Positions 37,038-46,742 of a DNA stretch of 64,000 nt are shown here, piece after piece. The notes under the pieces were generated by a model. The model worked only from the letters and a program-made list of their open reading frames with translations. It was not told the DNA's origin and did not search any database. Within the stretch, counting starts at the first letter, position 1. Every line of letters begins with the position of its first letter. The position numbers were made by a program, and so were the translations under genes. Source of the stretch: Vreelandella boliviensis LC1 (GTDB taxonomy: Bacteria > Pseudomonadota > Gammaproteobacteria > Pseudomonadales > Halomonadaceae); NCBI RefSeq assembly GCF_000236035.1, contig NZ_JH393259.1, positions 367,359 through 431,358 of the forward strand, in the 5' to 3' direction.

Positions 37038-39419
37038 TTAGCTGCGCAGCTCCGCATCCAGCTTGACACGCACTTGTGTCACAATTGAATCGACCAACTG
37101 ATTGATTTCCTCGTCGTTTAGCGTGCGCGATGGATGCTGCCAGGTCAAGCCCAATGCAATACTCTTATGCCCTTCGGCTACGCCTTTACCTGAATAGACA
37201 TCGAATAGCTTGATATCTTGCAGATACTCCCCCGCTTGCTGCTTGGCACAATCCAACAGCGCCTGTACAGATGTCGCCTCTTTGAGTATAAACGCCAAAT
37301 CACGGCGCACCTCAGGAAAACGCGATAGCGGTTCAAAGGCGGGGATCCGACCTTGGCTAAGCGCATCCAGACGCACTTCAAACAGCACGGCATCCATCTT
37401 TAAGCCAAGCGCTGCGCGCACCTGCGGGTGCAGAGTGCCGATCCAACCCGCGGGCTCCCCATGGTGCAGCAGCTGCGCACTTTGACCTGGATGAAGCGCT
37501 GGGTGCTCAGCAGGCTCAAAGCGCCATGCGTCAGCATCACCACCCAAGGCCAGGACACTTTCTAAATCGCCTTTTAGATCGTAAAAGTCTACGCGGCCTT
37601 TAACATCCCCCCAGCCCTCGGCTTCCCGTGGGCCACACACCAGAGCGCCGAGCATCGGCACTTGCGACAACGCATCCAACTCTCCGTTAAAGACGAGACC
37701 GGTTTCAAATAGCCGCACACGGGCTTGCTGACGATTGAGATTATACTCCATGGCGCGAACCAAGCCGGGAAACAGACTAGCGCGCATCACCGACAAATCA
37801 GCCGAGATGGGGTTAGCTAGCGCAGGACTTACGGCATCAGGCAGCATCGTCGCTTGCAGCTCGGGAGCCACAAAGCTGTAGGTAATCGCCTCCTGAAAAC
37901 CCCGGGCAACCATCTGGCGACGTAGCCGTGCCTGGGTGAGCGTTGCCTCATCTGCAGAGCGCAGCGCCAAGCGTGCCGCTGGGCGACGCACCGGCAAATT
38001 ATTGTAACCGTGGATACGCGCCACTTCTTCGATGAGATCTTCTTCGATAGCCAGGTCAAAACGCCAGCTTGGCGCGGTGACCGCCCAACCGACATCCTGT
38101 ACGCTGACATCAAGCCCTAGGCGCTGCAAAATATCGGTCACATCATCGCTATCGAGCGCCTTGGAAAGCGCCTGTTCTAAACGCGCGCTGCGCAAGAGAA
38201 TCGCGCGCTCTGCGGGCATATGCTCAACACTTTGTGTTTCAACAACAGGCCCAGCCTGACCGCCACAGACCTCAATCAAAAGCTGCGTGGCCCGCTCGAC
38301 GGCAACTGGCGTCAGCTGCGGATCAACACCGCGCTCAAAACGGTGAGATGCATCAGTGTGCAACCCGTAGGAGCGCGCTTGGCCAGCAATGGCAAGTGGG
38401 GTAAAGAAGGCTGATTCAAGGAAAATAGTCTGGGTATTTTGATTAACACCGGAGTTTTCACCCCCCATCACCCCTGCCATGGCGAGCGGGCCGGAATGAT
38501 CGGCAATCACCAGCGTTTCAGGACGCAGCGCCACTTCATTACCATCAAGCAGCGTTAGCTTCTCGCCTGGCTTAGCCATGCGCACAACCATGCCGCCTTG
38601 CAGGTTGTCACGATCAAAGGCGTGCATCGGCTGGCCTAATTCCAGCATGACGTAGTTGGTAATATCCACTACAGGGTCAATAGAGCGCACGCCACTGCGG
38701 CGCAAACGCTCCACCATCCAAAGGGGTGTTTCAGCCTGAACATTGACGCCCTTGATAACGCGACCAAGATAGCGCGGGCACTGCTCTGGCGCTTCAATGC
38801 TAACCGCGAAGCTATCCTCAATAGCAGCCTCCACCGGTGCTATTGCCGGTCCATCAACCGGCAAGCGGTTGAGCACACCGACTTCACGCGCCATCCCTTT
38901 AATGCTAAGGCAGTCGCCGCGGTTTGGCGTCAAATCGACTTCAATCGTCATGTCATTAAGATGCATGAACTCTCGAAAGTCGTCACCCACTGGCGCTGAA
39001 GCCGACAGCACCAGAATGCCCGGCGACGTCTCCTCTTCAAGCCCCAGCTCAGAGGCTGAACAGATCATCCCCCGCGATTCAACTCCGCGTAACTTGGCTT
39101 TTTTGATCTTGAAGTCACCCGGCAGCACGCCACCTACCTGGGCAAAGGGAATTTTCTGACCAATATCAACATTAGGCGCCCCGCAGACAACCTGAACAGG
39201 TTCGCCACTACCGTCATTAACGGTGCACACATTGAGCTTATCAGCGTCAGGGTGCTTTTCTTTGCTCAGGACCTCAGCCACCACTACACCGCTGAATGCG
39301 GCGGCTACCGCTTCAACAGCATCGACTTCCAAGCCCGCCATAGTGATTTGGTCGGCCATTGCCTGCGTTTCAAGCTGCGGGGAAACCCACTCACGCAGCC
39401 ACTGTTCTGAAAATTTCAT
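37038..39419 (-). CDS. pheT: Phenylalanyl-tRNA synthetase beta subunit
   Basis: The 793-residue protein has the full domain set: tRNA-binding OB fold (VVVAEVLSKEKHPDADKLNV, residues 44-63), B3/B4 editing domain (VDLTPNRGDCLSIKGMAREV onward), B5 domains, the catalytic-like core and the C-terminal FDX-ACB anticodon domain (FEPLSRFPEVRRDLAFILK). Together with PheS it forms the heterotetramer that charges tRNA-Phe. It starts 26 bp after pheS. Confidence 0.96.
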   Translation of the reverse strand: MKFSEQWLREWVSPQLETQAMADQITMAGLEVDAVEAVAAAFSGVVVAEVLSKEKHPDADKLNVCTVNDGSGEPVQVVCGAPNVDIGQKIPFAQVGGVLPGDFKIKKAKLRGVESRGMICSASELGLEEETSPGILVLSASAPVGDDFREFMHLNDMTIEVDLTPNRGDCLSIKGMAREVGVLNRLPVDGPAIAPVEAAIEDSFAVSIEAPEQCPRYLGRVIKGVNVQAETPLWMVERLRRSGVRSIDPVVDITNYVMLELGQPMHAFDRDNLQGGMVVRMAKPGEKLTLLDGNEVALRPETLVIADHSGPLAMAGVMGGENSGVNQNTQTIFLESAFFTPLAIAGQARSYGLHTDASHRFERGVDPQLTPVAVERATQLLIEVCGGQAGPVVETQSVEHMPAERAILLRSARLEQALSKALDSDDVTDILQRLGLDVSVQDVGWAVTAPSWRFDLAIEEDLIEEVARIHGYNNLPVRRPAARLALRSADEATLTQARLRRQMVARGFQEAITYSFVAPELQATMLPDAVSPALANPISADLSVMRASLFPGLVRAMEYNLNRQQARVRLFETGLVFNGELDALSQVPMLGALVCGPREAEGWGDVKGRVDFYDLKGDLESVLALGGDADAWRFEPAEHPALHPGQSAQLLHHGEPAGWIGTLHPQVRAALGLKMDAVLFEVRLDALSQGRIPAFEPLSRFPEVRRDLAFILKEATSVQALLDCAKQQAGEYLQDIKLFDVYSGKGVAEGHKSIALGLTWQHPSRTLNDEEINQLVDSIVTQVRVKLDAELRS

Positions 39420-39445
39420 GGTTGATCCTGTATTCGGCGGCGGTC

Positions 39446-40480
<1,035 letters not shown>

Positions 40481-40525
40481 TTAAGCGGTGTCCATCCGTG
40501 AGGATGGCGTGGCACGTTGAAGGTG

Positions 40526-40562
40526 ACAAAAAAACAGGGGAAGAGCGGCTGCTCTTCCCCTG
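40526..40562 (-). terminator. Terminator or attenuator between rplT and pheS
   Basis: CAGGGGAAGAGC and GCTCTTCCCCTG (40535-40546, 40551-40562) form a perfect 12-bp stem with a 4-nt loop, followed on the minus strand by seven T residues. It is 63 bp after the rplT stop and about 60 bp before pheS. A weaker hairpin (40597-40615) lies just after rplT. Confidence 0.88.
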
Positions 40563-40624
40563 TATGGGTCACTCTGAAATGACCTCAGGCACTTAACACG
40601 GGCAAAAGCCCCGTGCATATTACC

Positions 40625-40978
40625 TTATTGGGCAGCCTTGGCTTTTTCCACGATGGCGGCAAATGCAGCCTTCTCGTGTACTGCCAAATCGGCCAATACT
40701 TTACGGTCGATTTCAATACCGGCTTTCTTAAGACCGCCTACAAAGCGGCTGTAAGACATACCGTTGACGCGTGCACCTGCGTTAATACGCTGGATCCATA
40801 GCGCGCGGAACTGGCGCTTACGGTTGCGACGGTCACGGTAGGCGTACTGACCAGCTTTGATAACGGCTTGCTTAGCAACGCGAAAAACGCGCGAACGGGC
40901 ACCGTAGTAACCTTTAGCAAGCTTCAATACTTTTTTATGGCGACGACGCGCTACTACGCCACGTTTTACTCGAGTCAT
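40625..40978 (-). CDS. rplT: 50S ribosomal protein L20
   Basis: The 117-residue basic protein is L20 ([54 protein letters not shown] segment, [20 protein letters not shown]). It binds 23S rRNA early in 50S assembly and in E. coli represses its own operon by binding upstream of rpmI. It lies 64 bp after rpmI, in the canonical infC-rpmI-rplT order. Confidence 0.98.
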   Translation of the reverse strand: MTRVKRGVVARRRHKKVLKLAKGYYGARSRVFRVAKQAVIKAGQYAYRDRRNRKRQFRALWIQRINAGARVNGMSYSRFVGGLKKAGIEIDRKVLADLAVHEKAAFAAIVEKAKAAQ

Positions 40979-41042
40979 AACACACTCCTGACTTTAAGGC
41001 TGAGGCAAAAAATTTGTGCACTCAGAAATACGAAAACCCGAC

Positions 41043-41237
41043 TTATAGATTCGGCAGCATACGCTGGATAAGCGCTTTATCAGACGCGTGGATCTGCTTC
41101 ATTCCACGCAGTTGACGCTTACGCTTGGTCGTTTTCTTGGTCAAGATGTGGCTACGATGAGACTGCTTGTGCTTAAAGCCATTAGCAGTCTTCTTGAAGC
41201 GCTTGGCAGCGCCGCTATTGCTTTTGATTTTCGGCAT
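41043..41237 (-). CDS. rpmI: 50S ribosomal protein L35
   Basis: The 64-residue basic protein is L35: [40 protein letters not shown], then [11 protein letters not shown]. It is a structural component of the large subunit. It lies between infC (82 bp gap) and rplT. In E. coli this gap hosts the L20 translational operator; I could not establish a pseudoknot here by eye. Confidence 0.97.
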   Translation of the reverse strand: MPKIKSNSGAAKRFKKTANGFKHKQSHRSHILTKKTTKRKRQLRGMKQIHASDKALIQRMLPNL

Positions 41238-41319
41238 GAGGAAAACTCCGCTCGATATTTTTTAGAAAACCCAGGGCCGACCACCGGTTTAACGGTGGCC
41301 CGTTGACAACGCCGTTGGA

Positions 41320-41859
41320 TCACTTCTTTTTCGGGGCAATAATCATGATCATCTGGCGGCCTTCCATTTTCGGAAAAGCCTCTACCGCTCCGATCTCTTC
41401 CAGGTCTGCCGCGATCCTTTCCATCAGCTTACGCCCGATGTCCTGGTGCGCCATTTCACGACCACGGAAGCGCAGTGTGACTTTGCCCTTGTCACCACCT
41501 TCCAAAAAGCGCGTCAGGTTTTTAAGCTTGACCTGATAATCGCCTTCATCGGTGCCAGGACGGAATTTAACTTCCTTAACCTGGATTTGCTTCTGCTTCT
41601 TCTTTTGAGCCGCTTTCTGCTTCTTGGTCTCAAAAACGAACTTGCCGTAATCCATAATCTTGCAGACGATGGGATCGGCATTCGAAATTTGCACGAGATC
41701 TAGGCTTTCAGATTCAGCACGCTCTAGCGCTTCGGTGGTGGGCACAACACCCAACTGCTCACCGTCGCTACCAATAAGACGTACTTCTTCTTCGACAATT
41801 CGCTCGTTCATTGGTGGGCGTTTGTCTGCTGGACGCCCGCGCTGGTTGCTTCTCTTGAT
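41320..41859 (-). CDS. infC: Translation initiation factor IF-3, non-canonical ATC start
   Basis: The 179-residue product matches IF-3: [40 protein letters not shown] (N-domain), the Lys-rich linker, and [34 protein letters not shown] (C-domain). The first ATG is at 41811, but that start lacks the basic N-terminal ~16 residues and has no ribosome site. Upstream, AAGGAG lies 8 nt before an in-frame ATC at 41859, giving [15 protein letters not shown] and a length like E. coli IF-3 (180 residues, AUU start). Rare starts are known for infC and allow IF-3 to limit its own synthesis. The ribosome site overlaps the thrS stop. Confidence 0.9.
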   Translation of the reverse strand: MKRSNQRGRPADKRPPMNERIVEEEVRLIGSDGEQLGVVPTTEALERAESESLDLVQISNADPIVCKIMDYGKFVFETKKQKAAQKKKQKQIQVKEVKFRPGTDEGDYQVKLKNLTRFLEGGDKGKVTLRFRGREMAHQDIGRKLMERIAADLEEIGAVEAFPKMEGRQMIMIIAPKKK

Positions 41860-41871
41860 CGTTCCGTCTCC

Positions 41872-43794
41872 TTAGGCAATTGACGATGTCGCCAGGGCTA
41901 CTCTCTCGGCAGTATGGCGTTCAATAAACTCATCAACCGTCATTGTACCGAGGTTTTCGCCGCTGCGTGTTCGCACGGCTACTGAGTCAGCTTCAACTTC
42001 CTTATCTCCCACCACAAGGAGATAGGGAACTTTCTGTAACGTATGCTCACGAATTTTAAAGCCGATCTTCTCGTTCCTCAAGTCCGCTTTAACACGCAAG
42101 CCACTTTTTTGCAGGCGCTTCTCTAATTCAAACGCGTATTCACGTTGTGAATCGGTGATGGTCATGACAACCGCTTGCTGTGGCGCAAGCCATAATGGCA
42201 TAGCGCCCGCATAATGTTCAATCAAGATGCCAATGAAGCGCTCCATGGAGCCAACAATAGCACGATGCAACATCACCGGCGACTTGCGTTGGCCTTCTTC
42301 TGTCACATACTGAGCCCCGAGACGCTCTGGCATCATAAAATCGACCTGCATGGTACCGACCTGCCATTCGCGCCCCAGACAATCTTTCATATGATATTCG
42401 ATCTTGGGGCCGTAGAACGCGCCTTCGCCAGGAAGTTCCTGCCATTCAACACCACAGGTTTTTAATGCGCTACGCAACGCTTCTTCTGCCCGATCCCAAA
42501 CCTCATCACTTCCAATTCGCTTTTCTGGGCGAAGGGCAATTTTAATAGCAATATCTTCAAAGCCGAAATCGCTATACACCTTTAGTGCTTGACGATGAAA
42601 ATCAGTCACTTCAGGCTCAACTTGAGCTTCTGTACAGAATACATGACCATCATCTTGCGTAAACGCCCGCACACGCATAATACCGTGTAAAGCGCCTGAT
42701 GGCTCGTTACGGTGGCAGCCACCAAACTCACCAAAACGAACGGGCAATTCGCGATAGCTACGCAAACCGGAATTAAACACCTGAACGTGCCCAGGGCAAT
42801 TCATCGGCTTGAGGGCATACTCACGCTTTTCGGACTCAGTAAAGAACATACCGTCCGCGTAGTTATCCCAGTGCCCTGATTTTTTCCAAAGCGACACGTC
42901 CATAATCTGGGGACAACGTATTTCTTGATACCCACCCTCTTTGTAGACACCACGCATATACTGTTCGATCTGCTGCCATAGCGCCCAGCCATTTGGATGC
43001 CAGAATATCATTCCCGGCGCTTCTTCCTGCATGTGAAAGAGATCCAGTCGACGTGCCAACTTACGGTGATCACGCTTCTCTGCCTCTTCAAGACGCTTGA
43101 CGTAAGCTTTAAGCTGTTTCTTGTCGCCCCATGCGGTGCCATAGATACGCGTAAGCATGGTGTTGGCTGCGTCACCGCGCCAATAGGCACCTGCCAGCTT
43201 AGTTAGCTTGAAGGCTTTTAAGTGACGTGTATTCGGCACATGCGGCCCGCGGCACATGTCGGTGTACTCTTCGTGATGATATAGCCGGATCGTGGCATCA
43301 TCGGGAATATCGCGCACAATCTCCTGCTTGTAAGGTTCATCACGATGCAAAAAGGTCAGCATTGCTTTGTCGCGATCGACATATTCGCGCACCACATCGT
43401 ACTCACGCTCAATCAGTGATTGCATGCGCGCTTCAATGGTCTCAAGGTCTTCCGGAGTGACAGATTGACCAAACTCAATATCGTAGTAGAAACCATCTTC
43501 AATAACTGGCCCGATCGCCATTTTGGCCTCGGGATACATCTGCTTAACCGCATGACCAATTAGGTGGGCACAGGAGTGGCGGATAATTTCCAACCCTTCA
43601 GCGTCACGTGCGGTGATGATAGACACTTCCGCATCTTGCTCAATCAGGTCAGCAGCATCCACCAGCACACCATCGATTTTCCCAGCAACGCAGGCCTTAG
43701 CCAAACCAGGGCCAATGGATTCTGCGAGCTGCATAATGGTCAGCGGTGCTTCAAACGTTTTTTGACTGCCGTCAGGCAGAGTAACAATAGGCAT
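41872..43794 (-). CDS. thrS: Threonyl-tRNA synthetase
   Basis: The 640-residue class II enzyme has an N-terminal TGS domain (1-61), the editing domain ([19 protein letters not shown] with the HxxxH site), the catalytic core with zinc ligands ([12 protein letters not shown], later residues His) and motif 2 ([20 protein letters not shown]), and a C-terminal anticodon domain. AAGGA lies 6 nt upstream of the ATG. Its leader holds a hairpin that copies the anticodon arm of tRNA-Thr, pointing to translational autoregulation as in E. coli. It heads the thrS-infC-rpmI-rplT unit. Confidence 0.97.
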   Translation of the reverse strand: MPIVTLPDGSQKTFEAPLTIMQLAESIGPGLAKACVAGKIDGVLVDAADLIEQDAEVSIITARDAEGLEIIRHSCAHLIGHAVKQMYPEAKMAIGPVIEDGFYYDIEFGQSVTPEDLETIEARMQSLIEREYDVVREYVDRDKAMLTFLHRDEPYKQEIVRDIPDDATIRLYHHEEYTDMCRGPHVPNTRHLKAFKLTKLAGAYWRGDAANTMLTRIYGTAWGDKKQLKAYVKRLEEAEKRDHRKLARRLDLFHMQEEAPGMIFWHPNGWALWQQIEQYMRGVYKEGGYQEIRCPQIMDVSLWKKSGHWDNYADGMFFTESEKREYALKPMNCPGHVQVFNSGLRSYRELPVRFGEFGGCHRNEPSGALHGIMRVRAFTQDDGHVFCTEAQVEPEVTDFHRQALKVYSDFGFEDIAIKIALRPEKRIGSDEVWDRAEEALRSALKTCGVEWQELPGEGAFYGPKIEYHMKDCLGREWQVGTMQVDFMMPERLGAQYVTEEGQRKSPVMLHRAIVGSMERFIGILIEHYAGAMPLWLAPQQAVVMTITDSQREYAFELEKRLQKSGLRVKADLRNEKIGFKIREHTLQKVPYLLVVGDKEVEADSVAVRTRSGENLGTMTVDEFIERHTAERVALATSSIA

Positions 43795-43815
43795 TCAGAT
43801 TCCTTGAGCGCAGTG

Positions 43816-43836
43816 GTGATCCATACCAAGGATCAC
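43816..43836 (-). promoter_or_regulatory. thrS leader operator mimicking the tRNA-Thr(GGU) anticodon arm
   Basis: On the minus strand GTGATCC and GGATCAC form a perfect 7-bp stem around a 7-nt loop TTGGTAT. Read as an anticodon loop this has U at position 33, GGU at 34-36 and A at 37, which is the tRNA-Thr(GGU) anticodon context. The hairpin ends 21 nt before the thrS ATG and about 10 nt before AAGGA, close to where the E. coli thrS operator anticodon-like domain lies. Confidence 0.7.
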
Positions 43837-43916
43837 ATTTCGCTATCAATGGTCTTGGGAGGTGCAAAACAAAAACAGCAGCAAGACTAGCAGACTTGCT
43901 GACTGCTTAAAATAAA

Positions 43917-43940
43917 AACGGGAGGCCTAAGCCTCCCGTT
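43917..43940 (-). terminator. Terminator of the OmpA-family lipoprotein gene
   Basis: AACGGGAGGC and GCCTCCCGTT (43917-43926, 43931-43940) enclose a 4-nt loop; the minus strand continues with TTTATTTT. It separates the lipoprotein gene from the thrS leader. Confidence 0.88.
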
Positions 43941-44005
43941 TCTTTACCTGTGAATTGCAGTTAACCCTTTATAGATAACCAACAAAACTCAGAAGATAAG
44001 TGAAC

Positions 44006-44875
44006 TTAGTTCCACTCATCCAGTTCAACGCGACGGTTCTGGAAGCGGCCTTCTTCGGTCTCGTTAGAGGCGATCGGACGCTCTTCACCGTAACCAACCG
44101 CACGCATGCGGTTGGTAGCTACACCGCGGCTAGCGAGGTAAGACGCCACAGACTGGGCACGCTCTTGTGACAAGTTTTTGTTGTACTCGTCAGAACCACG
44201 CGAGTCGGTGTGACCTTCGATGCTTACACGTACATCTGGGTTGTTAACCAGACGCTCTGCAACACCGTTCAGCACGCTGCGTGCGTTAGAAGTCAACTGT
44301 GCAGAGTCAAACTCGAAGTTAACTTCTTGAAGAACAACACTATCCGGGCAGCCCAGTGCGTTCACTTCTACGCCAGCAGGCGTGTTCGGGCACTGATCAC
44401 GGTAATCCGGCACACCGTCGTTATCGGAATCAAGCGGGCAACCGTTGGCATTAACTTCAACACCAGCGGGTGTGCCTGGACACTGATCACGGTAGTCCGG
44501 CACGCCGTCACCGTCAGAATCTAGCGGGCAACCTTGGGCGTCCACTGCAACACCAGCAGGAACTTCGCCGTAGCTCGGGCACTGCGGTGCAACCGGCTTT
44601 GGTGTACGATCAGCACATAGCAAACCGCCGATAGCTGCACCTGCAGCGGCACCGGTAGCAGCACCGCTCTCTTCATCAGAACTACTGCTCGTGGCGTAGC
44701 CAATACTGCCACCGATAACACTGCCTGCCAGACCACATACCGCAGGGTGCTGGTACCAACTGCGGTCGCTGCTAGCGCTTGCTTGGCCGGAAGACTGTGA
44801 GGCCGAGCTGGCACAGCCAGAAAGGCCAACTACCAGTGCAGAACCGATTAGCAAGCCAGTCGTTGATTTTTTCAT
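44006..44875 (-). CDS. OmpA-family lipoprotein with thrombospondin type-3 repeats
   Basis: The 289-residue protein has a lipoprotein signal with lipobox GLSGC (Cys21), then a Gly/Ala-rich segment (51-86, GAAAGAAIGG) like glycine-zipper membrane helices. Two 30-residue calcium-binding TSP3 repeats (119-148 and 149-178, DSDGDGVPDYRDQCP) follow, and a C-terminal OmpA peptidoglycan-binding domain (NFEFDSAQL, VSIEGHTDSRGSDEYNKNLS, AVGYGEERPI). It probably tethers the outer membrane to the cell wall. A ribosome site AAGGAG precedes the ATG. Its promoter should lie in 44876-45210, where a GGTCA/TGACC inverted repeat is at 44907-44920. Confidence 0.9.
   Translation of the reverse strand: MKKSTTGLLIGSALVVGLSGCASSASQSSGQASASSDRSWYQHPAVCGLAGSVIGGSIGYATSSSSDEESGAATGAAAGAAIGGLLCADRTPKPVAPQCPSYGEVPAGVAVDAQGCPLDSDGDGVPDYRDQCPGTPAGVEVNANGCPLDSDNDGVPDYRDQCPNTPAGVEVNALGCPDSVVLQEVNFEFDSAQLTSNARSVLNGVAERLVNNPDVRVSIEGHTDSRGSDEYNKNLSQERAQSVASYLASRGVATNRMRAVGYGEERPIASNETEEGRFQNRRVELDEWN
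44342..44521 (-). repeat. Two 90-bp TSP3-encoding repeats
   Basis: Two in-frame units of 30 codons (44432-44521 and 44342-44431) encode DSDxDGVPDYRDQCPxTPAG followed by VEVNAxGCP. The DNA of the two copies is similar, so copy number could vary between strains. Confidence 0.8.
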
Positions 44876-45210
44876 GCAAGACTCCTTCTTGATCCAATGC
44901 TGAAATGGTCATAAGTGACCAAATCTGTCCAATGCTTCTTATTTGCGAGAGCATCCATTTTTCGCCTGTCCTGTATCACCGGTTAATGTTCTAAGCTCCC
45001 AGTACAAATAGCGACATACTAACCACCCAGAACCCGGTCAATACAAAACGGTGTGCCTATCATTAACGCTTACGTGCAGGAAGGCAACAATGCCAAGATA
45101 TCAACTTCTTGCCAATACCGACATCCTTTAGCATAGCAAAATTGCCGCGATGAGCATTAAAAATTAGTTTGCTATGCATTTTGGCGGTGCAAACCGCTCA
45201 AAATCAATAT
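44876..45210. other. 335-bp non-coding gap with inverted repeats
   Basis: No gene is seen. It holds GGTCA-TAAG-TGACC (44907-44920) between two TCCAATGCT direct repeats (44893-44901, 44928-44936) near the lipoprotein start. A perfect 10-bp inverted repeat lies at 45131-45140 (GCATAGCAAA) and 45168-45177 (TTTGCTATGC). A hairpin at 45178-45204 (GCGGT-GCAA-ACCGC core with A/T-rich flanks) lies just after the DUF2489 gene and may end its transcript. Confidence 0.5.
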
Positions 45211-45678
45211 TTAATGCAACGCATTTTTACCTTTGGAGCGCCATTTCAACACTGCTCGGGCAGCTTCCAATACGGCTTCGCGCATGTCATTTTCGGCCAT
45301 CAACCGCTCTTTGTCTTCCTGCATACGCTCTCGAGCAGTCAACTGATGACGGGCGGAATGCGTATTCAGGTGTTGAGTGCGGCTATAGTGTTCAGCAAAT
45401 GCCTTAAATTCAATTCGTTCCGTTAAGCTGGGATCAATGATCTCAAGTAGCACCTTACAACGCCAGGCACCCTCTGTAATATCGACCTGCTCCTGAACCA
45501 GCGCGCTCGCTACATAATCGAGATTTTCTAAACTGTTTTGCTGAGCGCGAGCATCTTCATCGCGCCGGTATGCTTCTCGGCGACTAACCTCTTTACGTAA
45601 AGACCATGCGTAGAAGCATAGCCCTATGATCACCGCAATCGCCACGGCCAGTAATACCAGCGCTATCGTTGAGTTCAT
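45211..45678 (-). CDS. DUF2489-like membrane-anchored protein
   Basis: The 155-residue protein has a single N-terminal membrane helix (TIALVLLAVAIAVIIGLCFY, residues 4-23) followed by a charged helical domain containing ASALVQEQVDITEGAWRCKV, which resembles the DUF2489 family of gammaproteobacteria. Its function is unknown. The ATG at 45678 is preferred over 45690 because GAGGAG sits 6 nt upstream of it. It stands alone between the cox cluster and the lipoprotein gene. Confidence 0.65.
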   Translation of the reverse strand: MNSTIALVLLAVAIAVIIGLCFYAWSLRKEVSRREAYRRDEDARAQQNSLENLDYVASALVQEQVDITEGAWRCKVLLEIIDPSLTERIEFKAFAEHYSRTQHLNTHSARHQLTARERMQEDKERLMAENDMREAVLEAARAVLKWRSKGKNALH

Positions 45679-45810
45679 GAAGCTCCTCATTAAGCGAATA
45701 AATTACTTAACGAAAATTGTACACCCTTATACCACCATTAAGCCAATAGCATCGAGACTTGAGCGCCATCTAGCTGAATGGACGGTCTACAGATCACTTT
45801 ATGCACAGGA

Positions 45811-46728
45811 CTACCAGATCAGCGCCGCAGTGTAGTGATCGATTATTAGCGCACCGAAAACACCTAACAGGTAGCGAATCGAGAACCAGAATGCGCCGAT
45901 AGGGGCAGTGGGATCCTGGCCACGCCACACTCGCCAATTCCAGGCCATAAAGCGTGCATTAAGAAACAGCACAATGAATAGATAAAGTGCGCCACTCATG
46001 CCTATCATCACCGGCAATAAAGTGGTTAGCACTGTTAGCCAGCCATACAGCCAAATTTGCAACCGTGTAAAAGGAATCCCGTGAGTAACAGGCAGCATGG
46101 GGATACCCGCCCGGGCATAATCATCGCGCTTATGAATGGCCAGCGCCCAAAAATGGGGTGGCGTCCAGGCAAAAATAATCAGCATCAGCAGCATCGGTTC
46201 AGCGGTAATTTGCCCTGTGATTGCAACCCAGCCTAAAAGTGGCGGTGCAGCGCCAGCCACCCCACCAATAACGATATTTTGTGGCGTAGCCCGCTTTAAA
46301 AAAGCGGTATAAATCAGCGCATAACCAATTAGGGAGGCAAAGGTTAGCGCAGCCGTTAAGTGGTTAACCTGCCACGCCAATAGCGCAACACCTGCGGCAG
46401 AAAGCAAGCACGCCCAACCCAGCGCGATTGCCACGGGTAGCCGCTTACTTGCCACAGGGCGGCGAGAAGTTCGCGTCATTACCGCATCCAAGTGGCGGTC
46501 GATGACATGATTAAAAGCAGCCGCACCGCAAGAGGCCAAGCCGATACCGACAAGGCCAAGGATTACGCTCGTCAGTGGTGGTAGGCCTGGGGTTGCTAAT
46601 GCCATCCCTACGGCTGTACACACCAACATAACAGCCACCACTTTAATCTTGCACAGGCCAACTAGCTCTTTCCAGCCCCACACCATAGAAGGCACTGCCG
46701 TGGGTAGCGTCATTGTTATATTTCGCAT
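45811..46728 (-). CDS. cyoE: Protoheme IX farnesyltransferase (heme O synthase)
   Basis: The 305-residue polyprenyltransferase has the conserved Asp-rich region AAFNHVIDRHLDAVMTRTSR-type motif (two Asp, then RT and RRP) and the second loop HFWALAIHKRDDYARAGIPM. About nine membrane helices are predicted. It adds a farnesyl tail to heme B to make heme O, the precursor of heme A for the neighbouring aa3 oxidase. It lies 14 bp downstream of ctaA and is the last gene of the cluster. Confidence 0.94.
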   Translation of the reverse strand: MRNITMTLPTAVPSMVWGWKELVGLCKIKVVAVMLVCTAVGMALATPGLPPLTSVILGLVGIGLASCGAAAFNHVIDRHLDAVMTRTSRRPVASKRLPVAIALGWACLLSAAGVALLAWQVNHLTAALTFASLIGYALIYTAFLKRATPQNIVIGGVAGAAPPLLGWVAITGQITAEPMLLMLIIFAWTPPHFWALAIHKRDDYARAGIPMLPVTHGIPFTRLQIWLYGWLTVLTTLLPVMIGMSGALYLFIVLFLNARFMAWNWRVWRGQDPTAPIGAFWFSIRYLLGVFGALIIDHYTAALIW

Positions 46729-46742
46729 GGCATGCTTCCCTT

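Noticed and set aside
40490..40620. PheM-like leader peptide before pheS
   Set aside because: The only ATG-initiated frame before the hairpin has scattered Phe codons and no stop at the hairpin; it does not resemble a leader peptide.
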